From the NCBI RefSeq assembly GCF_031456545.1, contig NZ_JAVDUV010000001.1:2666001-2730000 (forward strand): a stretch of 64,000 nucleotides of DNA, given 5' to 3'. Shown one piece after another: positions 37,881 to 49,256 of the stretch. The notes beneath the pieces are model-generated. The model ran no database searches, was not told where the DNA came from, and saw only the letters and a list, made by a program, of their open reading frames with translations. Position numbers and translations under genes: made by a program. The DNA is from Agromyces sp. 3263. Lineage in GTDB: Bacteria > Actinomycetota > Actinomycetes > Actinomycetales > Microbacteriaceae. Each line of letters starts with the position of its first letter. The stretch's first letter is position 1.

Positions 37881-40624
37881 TCCTCCTCCTTGCGCATCGC
37901 GCGCGCCGCGTTCACGCGACCGTCGACACCGGATGCCGCGGCGGCGGCGACCGCGGTGACGAGCACCGAGCCGGCGAGCACGGCCGTGATGAGCCATGGG
38001 TCGTACACCACCGCGGGTTGGGCGTCGCCGCCCGTGAACGCGCGCAGGTCGACGCCCTGCAGCACCACGAACGGCAGCACGGCGCCGAGCGCCGCGCCCA
38101 CCACCACGGCGACGACCGCCACCGGCCCGATCTCCCAGGCGACGAGCGCCCGTTCGCCCCGCCGTCCGAGGCCGAGCGTGGACAGCAGCGGCAGCAGTCG
38201 TTCGCGCGAGGGGCGGCCCACGACGAGCGTGAGCACGATCGCGAGCACCGTGAGCAGGCTCGAGAGGGCGATGGCGCCGACGAGTGCGGTCACCAGTCCC
38301 CGGGTCGTGGACTGCCCGCCGAGCTGGGCGGCGAGATCGGTCGCGGTGACCGTCGTGGCGCCGTCACCCGCGATCGTCGCGAGGGCCGCGGTCGTCTCGG
38401 CGGCATCCCCGCCCGCGGCGAACCGCACGAGCACGGCGCGCGGCACCAGCGTGTCGGTGAACGGCTCGGCGTTCGCACGATCGATCAGCACCCAGTTCGA
38501 CCGCGGTGAGTACGCGGTGGCGCCATCGACCACGGCGAGGGCGTGGAACGGCTCGCCGTCGAGTTCGACGTCGTCGGCCGCGCCGATGACCTGGTCGACG
38601 ACGCCCGAGACGAGCACGGGGACGCCGTCATCGCCGGGCGGGGTGGCGAGCGCCTCGGGCAGCGGCGTGGCATCCGGTCGCCCGGCCTGCACGCGGCGCA
38701 TCTCGGCGGTGTCGACCACGATGAGGGTGGTGGTGCGCTGCCGCCCGTCGATGATGAGGTCGGAGCCGCGTGTCGAGTACACGGGGGCGATCGCCTCGAC
38801 CCCCGGCACCGCGCGGAACTCGTCGAGCTGAGCCCGCGTGAACGGGAGGCCCGACACCGCGGCATCCGCACCCACCCGCGCCGCGGCGGCGTCGTCGATC
38901 CCGGCGCGCACCGTGCCGAGCAGCACCGAGGAGAACACCGCCACCGACACCCCGACGACGACGGCGAGCACGGGCACGAGCCCGGCACTGGGGTCGCGCA
39001 GTGCGCGCGCCGACCCGAGGAACGGGACGAGGCCGGGCCGCGCGGCCATCGACCGCACGAGCCCGGCGAGGGGGATCGGGTAGAGGCGCAGCGCCACGAG
39101 GCACGCGACGAGCGAGAGCAGCAGCGGCACGGCGGCGAGCAGCGGATCGACGCCCGCCTGGGCCGCCGAGGTCGCCAATCCGCGGCGCATGAGCAGCACG
39201 ACCGCGGCGACGGCGACGAGCAGCACGAGCAGCTCGGCGATCCAGCGGAACCGTCCCGGAGCGCTGCCGCCCAGGTCGGCGCGCGCGCGACGGAGCGGGC
39301 TCAGGCCCGGCGCCGAGGCCACCAGCAGCAGGGCAGGCGTCACGGCGAAGACCGCCGCGAGCAGCCATCCGCCGTATCCGGCGTCGGCGGCGACCGCGAG
39401 GGTGCCGAGCAGCCCGCCGACGACGGCCGCGGGGATCCCGATCGCGAGGCCTTCGATCGCGAGGATGCCGCGGAGCTGGCCGATCGAGGCACCGCGAGCC
39501 GCCGCCAGTTCGAGCCCCGCCCGCCTGCGCTCGAACACCACGCGCGCACCGAGGACGAGCACCGCGACCATGACGCCGATGGGTCCCGACGCGATCGTCG
39601 CGAGGACCGCGTCGCCGGCTGCCGCAGTGGCGGCCGCCTCGCCGAGGGAGGCGCCGAGCCCGCTGAGGAAGCTCACCTCGCCCACCGTCGGCACCCAGCC
39701 CCGGTACTCCCCGGAGCCGATGACGCGCACGTCGCTCGAGAACTCGCCCAGCTGCGCCTGCAGCTGCGCGGACTCCGGCGCGGAGATGCGCTCGGTGCGC
39801 ACCGGGAACCACGCCTGCATCGTGGAGGGCACGTTGACGTCGGCGAACGCCGGCCAGGATCCGGCATCCATGAACGCGGTGCCGGTGATCTGCGGTGGGG
39901 CCAGGCCGTTGTCGACCACGCCCGGTTCGAGCGTGGTGGGCAGGTGCGTCCACACGCCATCGGCCGCGTCGATCGGGGCCACGGTGCCCGACAGGCGCAC
40001 CGGCTGGTTGATGCTGCCGATGCCGATGAACCGTTCCTCGCCGAGCGCCCAGTCCATGCGCTCCGCCACGGCGTCGACGAGCACGAGGTCGACCGCGGTG
40101 ACCCCGTCGAGCCCGTCGCCGGGGATCGGTGCCGGCCAGGCGCCCGAGGTCAGCTCGACGTGCTCGCGCAGGCGCGGGTCGAAGCCCGGCAGGATGCGGT
40201 ACACGGGCGAGCTCGGCGAGGCGTCCGGAACCATCGCCCGCAGCGGCCCGGCTGTGAGCACGGTGAGCGGCTCGCCGGTGATCCCGCGCAAGGGCTGGGG
40301 AAGGGCGCGGCGGATGCCGACGAGCGCCTCCTCCTGGCGGCCCCACACGGCGTCGACGTCGCCGTCGAGCGAGGTGCCGCCCGACGACGCGCCGACGTCG
40401 GGGTGCGCCCGCGTCTCTGCGGTGAGGTCGAGCCCGTTCGCGGGGACCCCGTCGAGCAGCTCGGCGAGCTGGGCGGTGTGCAGGGCGGCGACGGCGCGGG
40501 GCACCGCCGTCGCCAGCAGGGCACCGACGAGCACGAGCAGGGCGAGCGCGATCGACGCCCCCGGCCCGGCGAGGAACTGCCGGCGCAGGAGACCGGGCGT
40601 CGAGAGGTGCGACCGCGCGCTCAT
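37877..40624 (-). CDS. FtsX-domain ABC transporter permease (second of pair)
   Basis: A 915-residue membrane protein. A first helix (about 25-47) is followed by a long extracytoplasmic domain (to about 340). Three helices with the FtsX signature follow ([40 protein letters not shown]), then further helices, a second soluble domain (about 590-760) and a final three-helix FtsX unit ending [11 protein letters not shown]. This double-FtsX layout fits MacB/LolC-E class permeases that move lipoproteins, peptides or antibiotics out of the membrane. The start ATG at 40624 overlaps the upstream permease stop. The stop overlaps the ATPase start. Confidence 0.85.
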   Translation of the reverse strand: MSARSHLSTPGLLRRQFLAGPGASIALALLVLVGALLATAVPRAVAALHTAQLAELLDGVPANGLDLTAETRAHPDVGASSGGTSLDGDVDAVWGRQEEALVGIRRALPQPLRGITGEPLTVLTAGPLRAMVPDASPSSPVYRILPGFDPRLREHVELTSGAWPAPIPGDGLDGVTAVDLVLVDAVAERMDWALGEERFIGIGSINQPVRLSGTVAPIDAADGVWTHLPTTLEPGVVDNGLAPPQITGTAFMDAGSWPAFADVNVPSTMQAWFPVRTERISAPESAQLQAQLGEFSSDVRVIGSGEYRGWVPTVGEVSFLSGLGASLGEAAATAAAGDAVLATIASGPIGVMVAVLVLGARVVFERRRAGLELAAARGASIGQLRGILAIEGLAIGIPAAVVGGLLGTLAVAADAGYGGWLLAAVFAVTPALLLVASAPGLSPLRRARADLGGSAPGRFRWIAELLVLLVAVAAVVLLMRRGLATSAAQAGVDPLLAAVPLLLSLVACLVALRLYPIPLAGLVRSMAARPGLVPFLGSARALRDPSAGLVPVLAVVVGVSVAVFSSVLLGTVRAGIDDAAAARVGADAAVSGLPFTRAQLDEFRAVPGVEAIAPVYSTRGSDLIIDGRQRTTTLIVVDTAEMRRVQAGRPDATPLPEALATPPGDDGVPVLVSGVVDQVIGAADDVELDGEPFHALAVVDGATAYSPRSNWVLIDRANAEPFTDTLVPRAVLVRFAAGGDAAETTAALATIAGDGATTVTATDLAAQLGGQSTTRGLVTALVGAIALSSLLTVLAIVLTLVVGRPSRERLLPLLSTLGLGRRGERALVAWEIGPVAVVAVVVGAALGAVLPFVVLQGVDLRAFTGGDAQPAVVYDPWLITAVLAGSVLVTAVAAAAASGVDGRVNAARAMRKEEE

Positions 40625-43600
40625 GCGTCCTCCGCCCGGAGTCCGGGTCGCGACGCGAGGCGACCGACGGATGCCGCGGCACCGCCGCCGACGGCCGCGC
40701 ACGCTGCGAGGAAGGCGAGGAGGCCGGCGGCCCACGGCAGCCACGCCAGGTCGACGGGCACGGCCAGGGCTCCCGGGGCGCCGGCCACCGACGCACGTGC
40801 GAGCTCCCGGGCGGTGACCCACGCCGTGACCGCCCCGACCGCGATGCCGACGAGCGTCGCGGCCCCGACGGCGGCGACGAGCTCGGCGAACCGGGCGCGG
40901 GCCTGCACGCGCGCCGGACTGCCGAGGACCCGCAGCACGACGACCTCGCCGAGCCGGGCCCGGCCGAGGGCCGCGACGAGCGCCACGAGCGAGACGAGTG
41001 CGAAGAGGAGCGCGCCCGCCGCCCCGGCCCAGAGTGCGGTGACCGCGGGCTGGATGAGGCCCGACGAGGAGGCGTCGGCGCGGGTCGCGACGGTGAACGC
41101 CGTGGACCGCTCGCGCCCGAGGCGCTCGGCCAGCGCCTGCGGACCGTCGGTCGCCAGCCATCGCTCGGTGTACTGGGGGACGCCGGCGTCGCCCGAGAAG
41201 GCCGCCGCCGACAGCGCGCCGAGGTCGACGAGGATGCCCAGGTCGCCGGCACCGGGCACGGCGGGCACGACGCCCGCCACGACGGCGTCGACGTCGGCCC
41301 CGCCGGTGAGCATGCGGAAGGCGAGCGGGTCGCCGGGCTTGGCCTGGATGCGTGCCGCGAGGGCCTCGCCCAAGAGCACGGGCACGGGGTGCGCATCGTC
41401 GGAGGCCGAGGCGACGTCGGGCGCGGTCGCGACGACGCGGCCGCTCGGGGCGGTCGCGGTCAGCTCCACGTCGCCCGAGGCGGACGCAGGTGCGCCGTCG
41501 GCGCCGTTGCCGTCGTCGCCGTCCGCGTCCGCGCCGCCCTCGACCCGCACGTCGTCGATGGCGACGGTGACCGGCCCGGCGCCCTGGGACCCGGCGAGCG
41601 CGGCCTCGAATCCGAGCAGGCGCAGGGGAGCGGCATCCGGCAGCTGCAGTTCGGCCGTGCCGCCGCCCGCCGCCACCGGGAAGGCGACGCCCGGGAGCCG
41701 GCTCGCCTCGCCCGACGGCCCGAGGACCCACGCCGACACGGTCACGGTGCCGGGCGTCCCGGCGGCCGCCTCGATGCCGACGCCCGCCGTGACGGCGTCC
41801 GCACCCGCGGGCAGGGCCGGTGCCGCCGCTCGGCCGGACGCGATGAGGTCGTCGAGCTCGGCAATGTCGGCGGCGCTCGCGGCGCCGGGTGCGATGCCCG
41901 CCAGCCGGTCGGCCGGCAACGCCACGAGCGCCGCGGCATCCGACCCGATGCGGGCCTCGCCGCGGTACACCGCGCCGCTCGCGCCGACCCCGTCGACGCC
42001 CGCGAAGGGATCCGCGAGGGCGAGCGGGTCGGCGCCCTGCACGACGTCGCGGCCGGCGAACGAGACGCGGACGTCGCCGCCGGTGGCGATGGCCGCCGCC
42101 TCGCGGTCGAACGCCTGCCAGCTCCCCGCGAACGCGGCCGCGAGCGTGAGCCCCGACACGCCGAGCATCACCACGAGCGACGCCGAGGCGTAGAGCTCGG
42201 CGCGCCGGGCGAGCTGGCGCATGGGCAGCGACGGGACCAGCCCCGGGCTGCGGGCGCCCATCCGCTCGAGAAGGCTCCCCGCCGGTCGCGCGAGCCCGAG
42301 GGCGGCGAGGCTCAGGGCGAGCAGCACGAGCATGGGCGCGAGCACCGCGACCGGATCCACCTCAGGCGTGCCCGACGCGCTCGCGACGAGCGGCGACCCG
42401 TACAGCCGGAACTGCCACAGCGACACCGCGGCCGCCACGGCCACGAGCACGACCGCACCGGCCGCTGCCGCCCGCGGCGCCCGGCCCACCTCGTCGCCGG
42501 CCCCGCGCACCACCGGCCTGGTCGCATCGCGCCACGCGCGGCCCGCGGCGAGCAGCAGCGCACCGACGAGGGCGATGGATGCCACGAGCACCGCCAGCTG
42601 CCAGCTGCGCGCCTCGCCGGGGCGCGCCACCGCCAGCACCGCCTCGCCCGCCGCCGCGCCGAGCGCCGCCGCGGGGATGCCGACCACGAGCACCTCCACG
42701 GCGGTGTCGCGAGCCAGTCGCGACGCGGACGCGCCCCGCGCCCGGAGCAGCACCGTCTCGCCTCGCCGCGCGGCGCCGAGGAGCGCGGCCAGTCGGTCGA
42801 GGGCGGCGAACCCGGCGAACGCCAGCAGCAGGATCGGCAGGGGAGCGATGGCGCGCACGGCGCCGAGACCGGCGAGCAGCCGGTCGAGCGTCGCGTCGAG
42901 CCCGCCCGACGTGCTCAGGCCATCGGCACCGATCGCGTCCTCCGCGCGGAGCGCCGGCTCGACGTCGGGCAGCACGGCCCGCAGGGCCGCCGCCTGGTCG
43001 GGCGTCGCGCCCGCGGCATCCGGCAGCGCGGTCCACCGCACGATCGTGGCCGCCGGGAGGTCGACGAGCGCGTCGTCGCCGACCACGAACGGCCCGGCGC
43101 CACCCGGCACCGTGCCGGTCGCGATCACGGGCTCGCCGAACCACGCCGGTTCGTTCGCATCGAGCGGTCGCCAGGTGCCGACGACGAGCAGGCGCTCGGG
43201 CCCGTCGCCGTCCTGCAGTTCGACGAGGTCGCCGGGCTGCAGTCCCAGCGCGCTCGCCGCGTCGGCGTGCAGCGTCGCGGGCAGCGCGTCCGCCTCCGCG
43301 GCCGCGGCGTCGGCCTGCGCGTCGCCCGGCCACGCCCCGGTGAGGAGCTCCGCCCGTTCGGGCACGCCCTCATCGGCGAGGAGCACGGCGCCGAACGCCT
43401 GCCCATCGGCGACGGCGTCCACCGGCGCGGTCTCCACCGAGCGGCGCCAGGTCGCGCCGTGCCGGGTGAGCATGCGGTCGAGCACGGATGCCGCGGCCTC
43501 CGCCTGCGCGTCGGGGTCCGCCGCGACGCGGATCTGCCAGCGCGCCGCGCCGTCGGCTCCGGATGCCGCGGCGAGGCCTTCGCGCAGGCCCGTCGTCGCG

Positions 43601-43725
43601 GCGCCCGAGACGGAGTCGACCACCGCCGTGCCGAGGCCGGCGAGCAGGAACACGACGGCCGCGATGGAACCGAGCACCCCGGCACGCGCCGCAGCGCGCG
43701 CGAACGCGATCCGCATCGCTCCCAC
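40621..43725 (-). CDS. FtsX-domain ABC transporter permease (first of pair)
   Basis: A 1034-residue permease homologous in plan to the downstream one. An N-terminal helix (about 20-42) precedes a soluble region to about 280. A first membrane block follows ([43 protein letters not shown]). A large soluble domain of about 330 residues contains an acidic Gly/Asp insert, and a C-terminal FtsX block begins near 900 ([35 protein letters not shown]). The GTG at 43725 is preferred because GAGGAG lies five bases before it; the ATG at 43716 is the alternative. It is the promoter-proximal gene of the four-gene operon. Both permeases being this large suggests a heterodimer with two different ATPases. Confidence 0.83.
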   Translation of the reverse strand: MGAMRIAFARAAARAGVLGSIAAVVFLLAGLGTAVVDSVSGAATTGLREGLAAASGADGAARWQIRVAADPDAQAEAAASVLDRMLTRHGATWRRSVETAPVDAVADGQAFGAVLLADEGVPERAELLTGAWPGDAQADAAAAEADALPATLHADAASALGLQPGDLVELQDGDGPERLLVVGTWRPLDANEPAWFGEPVIATGTVPGGAGPFVVGDDALVDLPAATIVRWTALPDAAGATPDQAAALRAVLPDVEPALRAEDAIGADGLSTSGGLDATLDRLLAGLGAVRAIAPLPILLLAFAGFAALDRLAALLGAARRGETVLLRARGASASRLARDTAVEVLVVGIPAAALGAAAGEAVLAVARPGEARSWQLAVLVASIALVGALLLAAGRAWRDATRPVVRGAGDEVGRAPRAAAAGAVVLVAVAAAVSLWQFRLYGSPLVASASGTPEVDPVAVLAPMLVLLALSLAALGLARPAGSLLERMGARSPGLVPSLPMRQLARRAELYASASLVVMLGVSGLTLAAAFAGSWQAFDREAAAIATGGDVRVSFAGRDVVQGADPLALADPFAGVDGVGASGAVYRGEARIGSDAAALVALPADRLAGIAPGAASAADIAELDDLIASGRAAAPALPAGADAVTAGVGIEAAAGTPGTVTVSAWVLGPSGEASRLPGVAFPVAAGGGTAELQLPDAAPLRLLGFEAALAGSQGAGPVTVAIDDVRVEGGADADGDDGNGADGAPASASGDVELTATAPSGRVVATAPDVASASDDAHPVPVLLGEALAARIQAKPGDPLAFRMLTGGADVDAVVAGVVPAVPGAGDLGILVDLGALSAAAFSGDAGVPQYTERWLATDGPQALAERLGRERSTAFTVATRADASSSGLIQPAVTALWAGAAGALLFALVSLVALVAALGRARLGEVVVLRVLGSPARVQARARFAELVAAVGAATLVGIAVGAVTAWVTARELARASVAGAPGALAVPVDLAWLPWAAGLLAFLAACAAVGGGAAASVGRLASRPGLRAEDA

Positions 43726-43829
43726 GCGATCTCCTCGTGTCGTCGGTCCAGGTGCGCGCGAACGGGAATGCTGCAGGGCTCCACCCCGCGCGGTGACGAA
43801 TCCGCACAGCCTAGCGCTCGAATTCGGTC

Positions 43830-43927
43830 TTGCGGCCTGCCGACGGGACCCCCTAGTCTGAAGGGCTGGTCTTCGAGTGATATCCGACGGCCACGAGGGT
43901 TCGAAGACGACGACGCAGGAGGACACC
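43830..43927 (+). promoter_or_regulatory. promoter and structured leader of the ABC exporter operon
   Basis: TTGCGG (43830-43835) and TAGTCT (43854-43859) form a candidate promoter with 18-base spacing. Just downstream, GTCTTCGA (43869-43876) and TCGAAGAC (43901-43908) make a perfect eight-base stem with a 24-base loop. An AGGAGG ribosome site (43917-43922) then leads to a short open reading frame. The layout suggests a regulated 5' leader. Confidence 0.6.
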
Positions 43928-44011
43928 ATGCAGACAGACAGCTACGCCCGCCAGGTCGCGGTCGACGGCGCTGCCCGCCCGGTCCTCCTCATCGAGGCGT
44001 TCTCCGGGTAG
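43928..44011 (+). CDS. 27-residue upstream ORF (candidate leader peptide) before the ABC exporter genes
   Basis: The ORF encodes 27 residues (starting [14 protein letters not shown], ending VLLIEAFSG) and has a better Shine-Dalgarno (AGGAGG, five bases before the ATG) than the exporter gene 144 bases downstream, which starts with TTG. Between its stop and the exporter gene lies a perfect hairpin, GGCGTCC/GGACGCC. Short ORFs with this arrangement control actinobacterial ABC drug-resistance genes by ribosome stalling; that role here is an inference. It has no recognisable domain. It could also be a non-functional chance ORF, but the strong ribosome site argues against this. Confidence 0.55.
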   Translation: MQTDSYARQVAVDGAARPVLLIEAFSG

Positions 44012-44108
44012 CTTCCGCCCCAGCCCCGCAGGCGCAGCCTGCCCATTCCGCGGTATCCCCGCATCCGACGTCGCCGCCGTGCGCGTCCGCTCGATCCGAC
44101 ACGTCGTC

Positions 44109-44127
44109 GGCGTCCCACGAGGACGCC
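44109..44127 (+). promoter_or_regulatory. attenuator-like hairpin between upstream ORF and exporter gene
   Basis: Perfect seven-base arms GGCGTCC (44109-44115) and GGACGCC (44121-44127) with a five-base loop, 28 bases before the TTG start of the exporter gene. It could block or terminate expression unless leader translation changes the folding. Confidence 0.5.
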
Positions 44128-44155
44128 CTGACGCCTCCCTCCGGAAGGAACCGGC

Positions 44156-46030
44156 TTGTCCGCCACCCCGCTCCACCAGGACCCCTCACCCGCGCGCCCC
44201 GGCACCGTGCGCGCGCTGCTCCGGCTGCGCGAGTACGCGGGCCCCGCCATCCCGTTCATCATCGCGGGCATGGCCGCCTCGCTGAGCGCGCAGCTCATCG
44301 CCCTGTCGATCCCGCAGGTGCTCCAGTCGATCGTCGACGGCCCGCTCGCCGACGGCGACGCGAGCGCGATCCTCCCGCTCGCCGCGCTCGTGCTGGGCCT
44401 CGGGGTGCTCGAGGCCGTCATGATCGCGCTCCGCCGCTGGTTCGTGCTGAAGCCCGGCACCCACGTCGAGGCGCGCATGCGCAACGCGCTCTACGCCAAG
44501 CTGCAGGACCTGCCCGTCAGCTTCCACGACCGCTGGCCGAGCGGCCAGCTGCTCTCGCGTGCGGTCAGCGACCTCAACATCATCCGGCGGTGGCTGTCCT
44601 TCGGGCTCGTACTGCTCGTCGTCAACCTCATCGTGATCGTGGTGGGCCTCGCGATCCTCGTGTCGATGAACTGGATCCTCGGCGTGGTGTTCCTCGTCTG
44701 CTCGATCCCGCTGTGGATCGTCGGCTACCGCTTCGAGGGCCGCTACTCCGAGGTGTCGCGTCGCAGCCAGGACCAGGCCGGCGACCTCGCCACCGCGGTC
44801 GAGGAGTCGGTGCACGGCATCCGCGTGCTCAAGGCGTTCGGGCGCGGCAAGCACGCGCTCACGACCTTCCGCGCGCAGGCCGAGTCGCTGCGCAGCACCG
44901 AGATCGAGAAGGCCCGGCTCGACGCCGGCATCTGGGCGTGGATCCTCGTCGTGCCCACCGTCGCGCTCGCCGTGTGCCTCGTGCTCGGCGTGTGGCTGGC
45001 GTCGCAGGGTGTGCTCTCGGTCGGCGAGCTCGTCGCGTTCTTCGCCACCGCGACCGTGCTGGCGTGGCCGATCGAGTCGATCGGATTCCTGCTCGCGTTC
45101 TCGGTCGACGCGCGCACCGCGACCGACCGCTTCTTCGACATCCTCGACAGCGAGAACCAGATCACCGACCCCGAGGCGCCGGTCACGATCGAGCGTCCCC
45201 GCGGCGAGCTCGCGTTCAACGACGTGCGGTTCCGCTACCAGGACTCGCCCGACCGCTTCGGCGACCTGCTCGACGGCGTCGACCTCGTGCTCGAGCCGGG
45301 CGAGACCATGGCGCTCGTCGGCCTCACGGGCAGCGGCAAGACGACCATGACCGCGCTCACCACGCGGCTCTACGACGTGACGGGCGGCTCGATCACGCTC
45401 GACGGCGTCGACATCCGGGCGCTCTCCCGCGAGGAGCTGCGCACCCACATCGCGATGGCCTTCGAGGACGCCACGCTGTTCAGCGCCTCCGTGCGCGACA
45501 ACGTGCTGCTCGGCCGCCCCGAGCTCGCCGGCGACGACCCCGAGGTGCGAGCCGAGGCCGACCGGGTGCTCGAGGAGGCGCTGCGCATCGCGCAGGCCGG
45601 CTTCGTGCACGACCTGCCCGACGGCCCCGACACGAAGGTCGGCGAGGAGGGCATGAGCCTCTCGGGCGGGCAGCGCCAGCGGCTCGCGCTCGCACGCGCC
45701 GTCGCGGCATCCCCCGCGGTGCTCGTGCTCGACGACCCGCTCTCGGCACTCGACGTGGCCACCGAGGCACGCGTCGAGGCGGAGCTGCGCGAGGTGCTCG
45801 CGTCGACGACCGCGCTCATCGTGGCGCACCGCCCGTCCACGGTCATGCTCGCCGACCGGGTGGCGCTCCTCGAGGACGGGCGGGTCACCGCCGTCGGCAC
45901 GCACTCCGAGCTGCTGCGCGAGAACGGACACTACGCCTTCGTCATCTCCAGCCTGGAGGACGAGGAGAAGCGGGAGGCCGCACAGGCCTCCGGCATGGAA
46001 CCCATCGCACGAGAGGAGGCGACCCGATGA
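44156..46030 (+). CDS. ABC exporter half-transporter, degenerate-site subunit
   Basis: A 624-residue type IV ABC exporter with a six-helix membrane domain (about 25-315) followed by an ATPase. Walker A is GLTGSGKTT, the signature is canonical [12 protein letters not shown], but Walker B ends [12 protein letters not shown], so the catalytic glutamate is replaced by aspartate; the H-loop is AHRPST. This is the pattern of the non-catalytic subunit in heterodimeric exporters. The start is TTG at 44156 after AAGGAA. It overlaps the second subunit by four bases (ATGA). Multidrug or lipid export is typical; the substrate is unknown. Confidence 0.92.
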   Translation: MSATPLHQDPSPARPGTVRALLRLREYAGPAIPFIIAGMAASLSAQLIALSIPQVLQSIVDGPLADGDASAILPLAALVLGLGVLEAVMIALRRWFVLKPGTHVEARMRNALYAKLQDLPVSFHDRWPSGQLLSRAVSDLNIIRRWLSFGLVLLVVNLIVIVVGLAILVSMNWILGVVFLVCSIPLWIVGYRFEGRYSEVSRRSQDQAGDLATAVEESVHGIRVLKAFGRGKHALTTFRAQAESLRSTEIEKARLDAGIWAWILVVPTVALAVCLVLGVWLASQGVLSVGELVAFFATATVLAWPIESIGFLLAFSVDARTATDRFFDILDSENQITDPEAPVTIERPRGELAFNDVRFRYQDSPDRFGDLLDGVDLVLEPGETMALVGLTGSGKTTMTALTTRLYDVTGGSITLDGVDIRALSREELRTHIAMAFEDATLFSASVRDNVLLGRPELAGDDPEVRAEADRVLEEALRIAQAGFVHDLPDGPDTKVGEEGMSLSGGQRQRLALARAVAASPAVLVLDDPLSALDVATEARVEAELREVLASTTALIVAHRPSTVMLADRVALLEDGRVTAVGTHSELLRENGHYAFVISSLEDEEKREAAQASGMEPIAREEATR

Positions 46031-47835
46031 GCACCGTCACGGGCGTCGAGGGCGAGGAACGCCACGACTTCACGAAGGCCGAGTCCACGCAGATCCGGCA
46101 GCGGTCGCTGCGGCTGCTGGGCTCGCTGCTGCACCCGGTGCGGGCGCGGCTGTGGATCACCATGGCGATCATCGTCATCTCGACGGGCGCGCAGGTCGCG
46201 GGTCCGGCGCTCATCGCCTACGGCATCGACCAGGGCCTGCCCGCGCTCATGGCGGGCGACTGGATGCCGGTCGGCTTCGCCGGAGTGGCGTACCTGCTCA
46301 CCGGCGCGGCCGGCGCGTTCCTCATCGCGTGGTACATCCGGCTGTCGGCGAGGATCAGCCAGGCGGTGCTGCTCGACCTGCGCACGCGGGTGTTCCTGCA
46401 CACGCAGAAGCTCTCGCTCGAGTTCCACGAGTCCTACACGTCGGGCCGCATCATCTCCCGGCAGACGAGCGACCTCGACGCCATCCGGGAGCTCCTCGAC
46501 GAGGGCATCAACCAGCTCGTGCGCGGGGCGCTCTACATGTCGTTCACGGCGGCGGCGCTCGCGCTCCTCGACTGGACGTCGGCGCTCGTGCTGCTCGCCG
46601 CGCTCGTGCCGCTCGCCGTGCTCACGCGGTGGTTCCAGGTGCGGTCGCAGCGGCTCTTCCGGCGTTCGCGCGTCGCCAGCGCGAGCCTCATCGTGCACTT
46701 CGTCGAGTCGATGACGGGCATCCGCGCCGTGCAGGCGTTCCGCAAGGAGCAGCGCAACGAGAAGGAGTTCGGCGACCTCGTCGAGGACTACCGCGGCGTG
46801 AACGCGAAGGTCATCCAGCTGTTCGGCATCTACGATCCGGGCCTGCTGCTGATCGGCAACGTCTGCGTCGCGGCCGTGCTCGTCGTCGGCGGATTCCGCG
46901 TGGTCGACGGCGGCATGGAGGTGGGCGTGCTGCTCGCGGCACTGCTCTACACCAAGCGCTTCTTCGACCCGATGGAGGAGATGGCGATGTTCTACAACGG
47001 GTACCAGTCCGCGGCATCCGCGCTCGAGAAGATCTCGGGCGTGCTCGAGGAGGAGCCGAGCGTGCCCGACCCCGAACGTCCGGTCGACCTCTGGAACGCC
47101 GACGGACACGTGCGGTTCGAGCGCGTCGAGTTCGCGTACACGCGCGACCGCGTCATCCTGCCGCGGTTCGACCTCGACATCCCGGCGGGCCAGACGATCG
47201 CGCTCGTCGGGTCGACGGGCGCCGGCAAGTCGACGCTCGCGAAGCTCATCGCCCGGTTCTACGACCCGAGCGACGGCGTGGTGGAGCTCGACGGGATCGA
47301 CCTGCGGCAGTTGCACCCGAAGGACCTCCGGCGCGCGATCGTCATGGTCACGCAGGAGGCGTACCTGTTCTCGGGGTCGGTCGCCGACAACATCGCGCTC
47401 GGCAAGCCCGACGCGACCTTCGACGAGATCGTGTCGGCCGCTCGCGCGGTCGGCGCCCACGAGTTCATCGAGGGCCTGCCGAACGGCTACGACACCGACG
47501 TGAACAAGCGCGGGGGGCGCGTCTCGGCCGGCCAGCGGCAACTCATCTCGTTCGCGCGCGCGTTCCTCGCGAACCCGGCGGTGCTGATCCTCGACGAGGC
47601 GACGTCGTCGCTCGACATCCCGAGCGAGCGCGCGGTGCAGGAGGGCCTGCAGTCCCTCCTGGCCGACCGCACGGCCGTGATCATCGCGCACCGCCTGTCG
47701 ACCGTGGCGATCGCCGACCGGGTGCTCGTCATGGAGCACGGGCGCATCGTCGAGGACGGCGCGCCCGCCGACCTCATCGGCGGGTCGGGGCGGTTCGCGG
47801 CGCTGCACGCGGCCTGGCGCGACTCGCTCGTGTAG
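46027..47835 (+). CDS. ABC exporter half-transporter, catalytic subunit
   Basis: A 602-residue type IV exporter with a six-helix membrane domain (about 40-330) and an ATPase with Walker [11 protein letters not shown]-loop [19 protein letters not shown], Walker [13 protein letters not shown] with the catalytic Glu, and H-loop AHRLST. The signature reads VSAGQRQL instead of LSGGQ. Paired with the upstream subunit this makes one complete ATP site (this Walker B with the partner's LSGGQ) and one degenerate site. The gene is coupled to its partner by an ATGA overlap. A large inverted repeat follows the stop. Confidence 0.93.
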   Translation: MSTVTGVEGEERHDFTKAESTQIRQRSLRLLGSLLHPVRARLWITMAIIVISTGAQVAGPALIAYGIDQGLPALMAGDWMPVGFAGVAYLLTGAAGAFLIAWYIRLSARISQAVLLDLRTRVFLHTQKLSLEFHESYTSGRIISRQTSDLDAIRELLDEGINQLVRGALYMSFTAAALALLDWTSALVLLAALVPLAVLTRWFQVRSQRLFRRSRVASASLIVHFVESMTGIRAVQAFRKEQRNEKEFGDLVEDYRGVNAKVIQLFGIYDPGLLLIGNVCVAAVLVVGGFRVVDGGMEVGVLLAALLYTKRFFDPMEEMAMFYNGYQSAASALEKISGVLEEEPSVPDPERPVDLWNADGHVRFERVEFAYTRDRVILPRFDLDIPAGQTIALVGSTGAGKSTLAKLIARFYDPSDGVVELDGIDLRQLHPKDLRRAIVMVTQEAYLFSGSVADNIALGKPDATFDEIVSAARAVGAHEFIEGLPNGYDTDVNKRGGRVSAGQRQLISFARAFLANPAVLILDEATSSLDIPSERAVQEGLQSLLADRTAVIIAHRLSTVAIADRVLVMEHGRIVEDGAPADLIGGSGRFAALHAAWRDSLV

Positions 47836-47861
47836 CGGACCGAGCCGATCAGCCCGAGCAA

Positions 47862-47924
47862 AGGCGATTCGCACCGGGGGAGGGCGATTCCACGGGATCG
47901 CACCTTCCCCGGTGCGAATCGCCT
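47862..47924. terminator. 18-base perfect inverted repeat between convergent genes
   Basis: Arms AGGCGATTCGCACCGGGG (47862-47879) and its exact complement (47907-47924) flank 27 bases that contain another GGCGATTC copy and a small GCGAT/ATCGC stem. It lies between the exporter and the convergent decarboxylase gene, 27 and 19 bases from their stops, and probably terminates both. The repeated GGCGATTC core suggests a dispersed element. Confidence 0.7.
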
Positions 47925-47942
47925 CCCGGCGCGGGCCGGAGG

Positions 47943-49256
47943 TCAGGCCGGGACGACCACCACCGGGGTCGGCGCGATGCCGTTGAACGTGGTGGCCGTC
48001 GCGGCCGTGTAGGCGCCCATCATGGGGCTCACGAGCAGGTCGCCCTCGGCGAGCGGCGGCAGCGGCAGGCGGCGGGCGATCACGTCGACGCTGTCGCACG
48101 TCGGTCCGGCGAGGGTGACGGGAACGCGCGCGCGATCGTCCGCACGGCCCGTGCCGCAGCCCGCGCCGGCGGCGCCGCCGGGCACGCCACCCATCGCGCC
48201 GCCGAGCTCCGAGGCCGCGAAGACGAGCGCGTGCACGTCCTCGGCGGGGATGTTGGAGTAGGCGCCGTACACGCCCTCGTCGAGGTAGGCCCAGCGGCCG
48301 TCGGCGCGTTCGGCCACGCCGACCACCCGCGTGACGAGGGTCATCGCGGGCGCCGAGACGAAGCGTCCGGGCTCGATGAGGATGCGGTACCGGTCGGGCA
48401 CGCCATCGAGGGCCGAGCGGATGCCGCGGGCGAGCTCGGCGAGGGACGGCACCGGCTCGTCGTACCCCACGGGGAACCCGCCGCCGAGGTCGAGCGTGTC
48501 GAACCGCACGTCGAACGCGGCCTCGAGACGCTGCATGAGCGCGAGCGTCTGCCGGATGGCGTGCGCCCACGGCGCGGCCGACGCCGTCTGGCTTCCGACG
48601 TGGAAGGTGAATCCGGCCACCCGCAGTCCTTCGCGCAGGCACTGGGCGACGAGCGGTGCGGCGTGGTCGGGCCGCACGCCGAACTTCGACGAGAGGTCCG
48701 ACTTCGCCCCGGGGTTCGGGTACGACAGGCGCACCAGCACAGCGACGTCCGGTGGCAGCCCCCGGAACTTCGCGACCTCGGCGGGGTTGTCGACGACGAA
48801 CGTGCGGATGCCGCGGAGGTACGCGCCCGTCAGGTCGGCGACCGTCTTGACGGGGTGCGTGTGCAGGCAGTGCGCCGTCGCGATGCCCGCGCGCTCGAGC
48901 AGGTCGATCTCGCCGCGGGACGCCACCTCGAAGCCCGCGCCGAACGCATCGACCGCGCGGATCACCGCCGGATGCGGCAACGACTTCGTCGCGAAGTGCA
49001 CGCCCGCCATGGGCAGCTCGCGTCGCAGGGCGAGGAGTTGCGTCGTCACCCGGTCGGGGTCGAGCACGAAGAGCGGGCTGCCGTGCTCGCGCACGAGCCC
49101 GGCGAGGTCGATGCCGTCGGCGTAGGCGGCGAGCTCGCGCCGCACGAGTTCGCGGTGGGCGACGGGTCGGCCCGTCGCGTCGCGGGTCCCGGTCGCGGTC
49201 GCGCGTCCGATGCGCGTCGCGAGGCGACGCGACCGGTCCGCCATGGTGGTGCTCAT
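47943..49256 (-). CDS. fold-type III PLP decarboxylase (ornithine/lysine decarboxylase-like)
   Basis: A 437-residue enzyme with an alanine-racemase-like barrel and C-terminal beta domain. The Schiff-base lysine is Lys91 in VHFATKSLPHP. Also seen are GFEVASRGEI, VRLSYPNPGAKSDLSSKFG, FHVGSQT, LDLGGGFPVGY, EPGRFVSAPAM and Cys387 in TCDSVD, the motif of eukaryote-type ornithine decarboxylases. The FHVGSQ and CDSVD pattern fits ornithine/lysine decarboxylase better than diaminopimelate decarboxylase. An insert rich in Gly/Ala lies at about 355-375. The product is probably a diamine (putrescine or cadaverine). The ATG at 49256 overlaps the upstream membrane-protein stop (ATGA), so the two are cotranscribed. 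Confidence 0.87.
   Translation of the reverse strand: MSTTMADRSRRLATRIGRATATGTRDATGRPVAHRELVRRELAAYADGIDLAGLVREHGSPLFVLDPDRVTTQLLALRRELPMAGVHFATKSLPHPAVIRAVDAFGAGFEVASRGEIDLLERAGIATAHCLHTHPVKTVADLTGAYLRGIRTFVVDNPAEVAKFRGLPPDVAVLVRLSYPNPGAKSDLSSKFGVRPDHAAPLVAQCLREGLRVAGFTFHVGSQTASAAPWAHAIRQTLALMQRLEAAFDVRFDTLDLGGGFPVGYDEPVPSLAELARGIRSALDGVPDRYRILIEPGRFVSAPAMTLVTRVVGVAERADGRWAYLDEGVYGAYSNIPAEDVHALVFAASELGGAMGGVPGGAAGAGCGTGRADDRARVPVTLAGPTCDSVDVIARRLPLPPLAEGDLLVSPMMGAYTAATATTFNGIAPTPVVVVPA

Noticed and set aside
41389..46026. Front part of a 2148-residue open frame on the plus strand
   Set aside because: Only the last 602 residues (from 46027) are a real ABC exporter; the rest is antisense to a permease gene or out of frame over the first exporter.
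47943..49256. Diaminopimelate decarboxylase (lysA)
   Set aside because: The FHVGSQ and TCDSVD motifs fit ornithine/lysine decarboxylases better, and no lysine-pathway or argS-lysA-hom neighbours are present.
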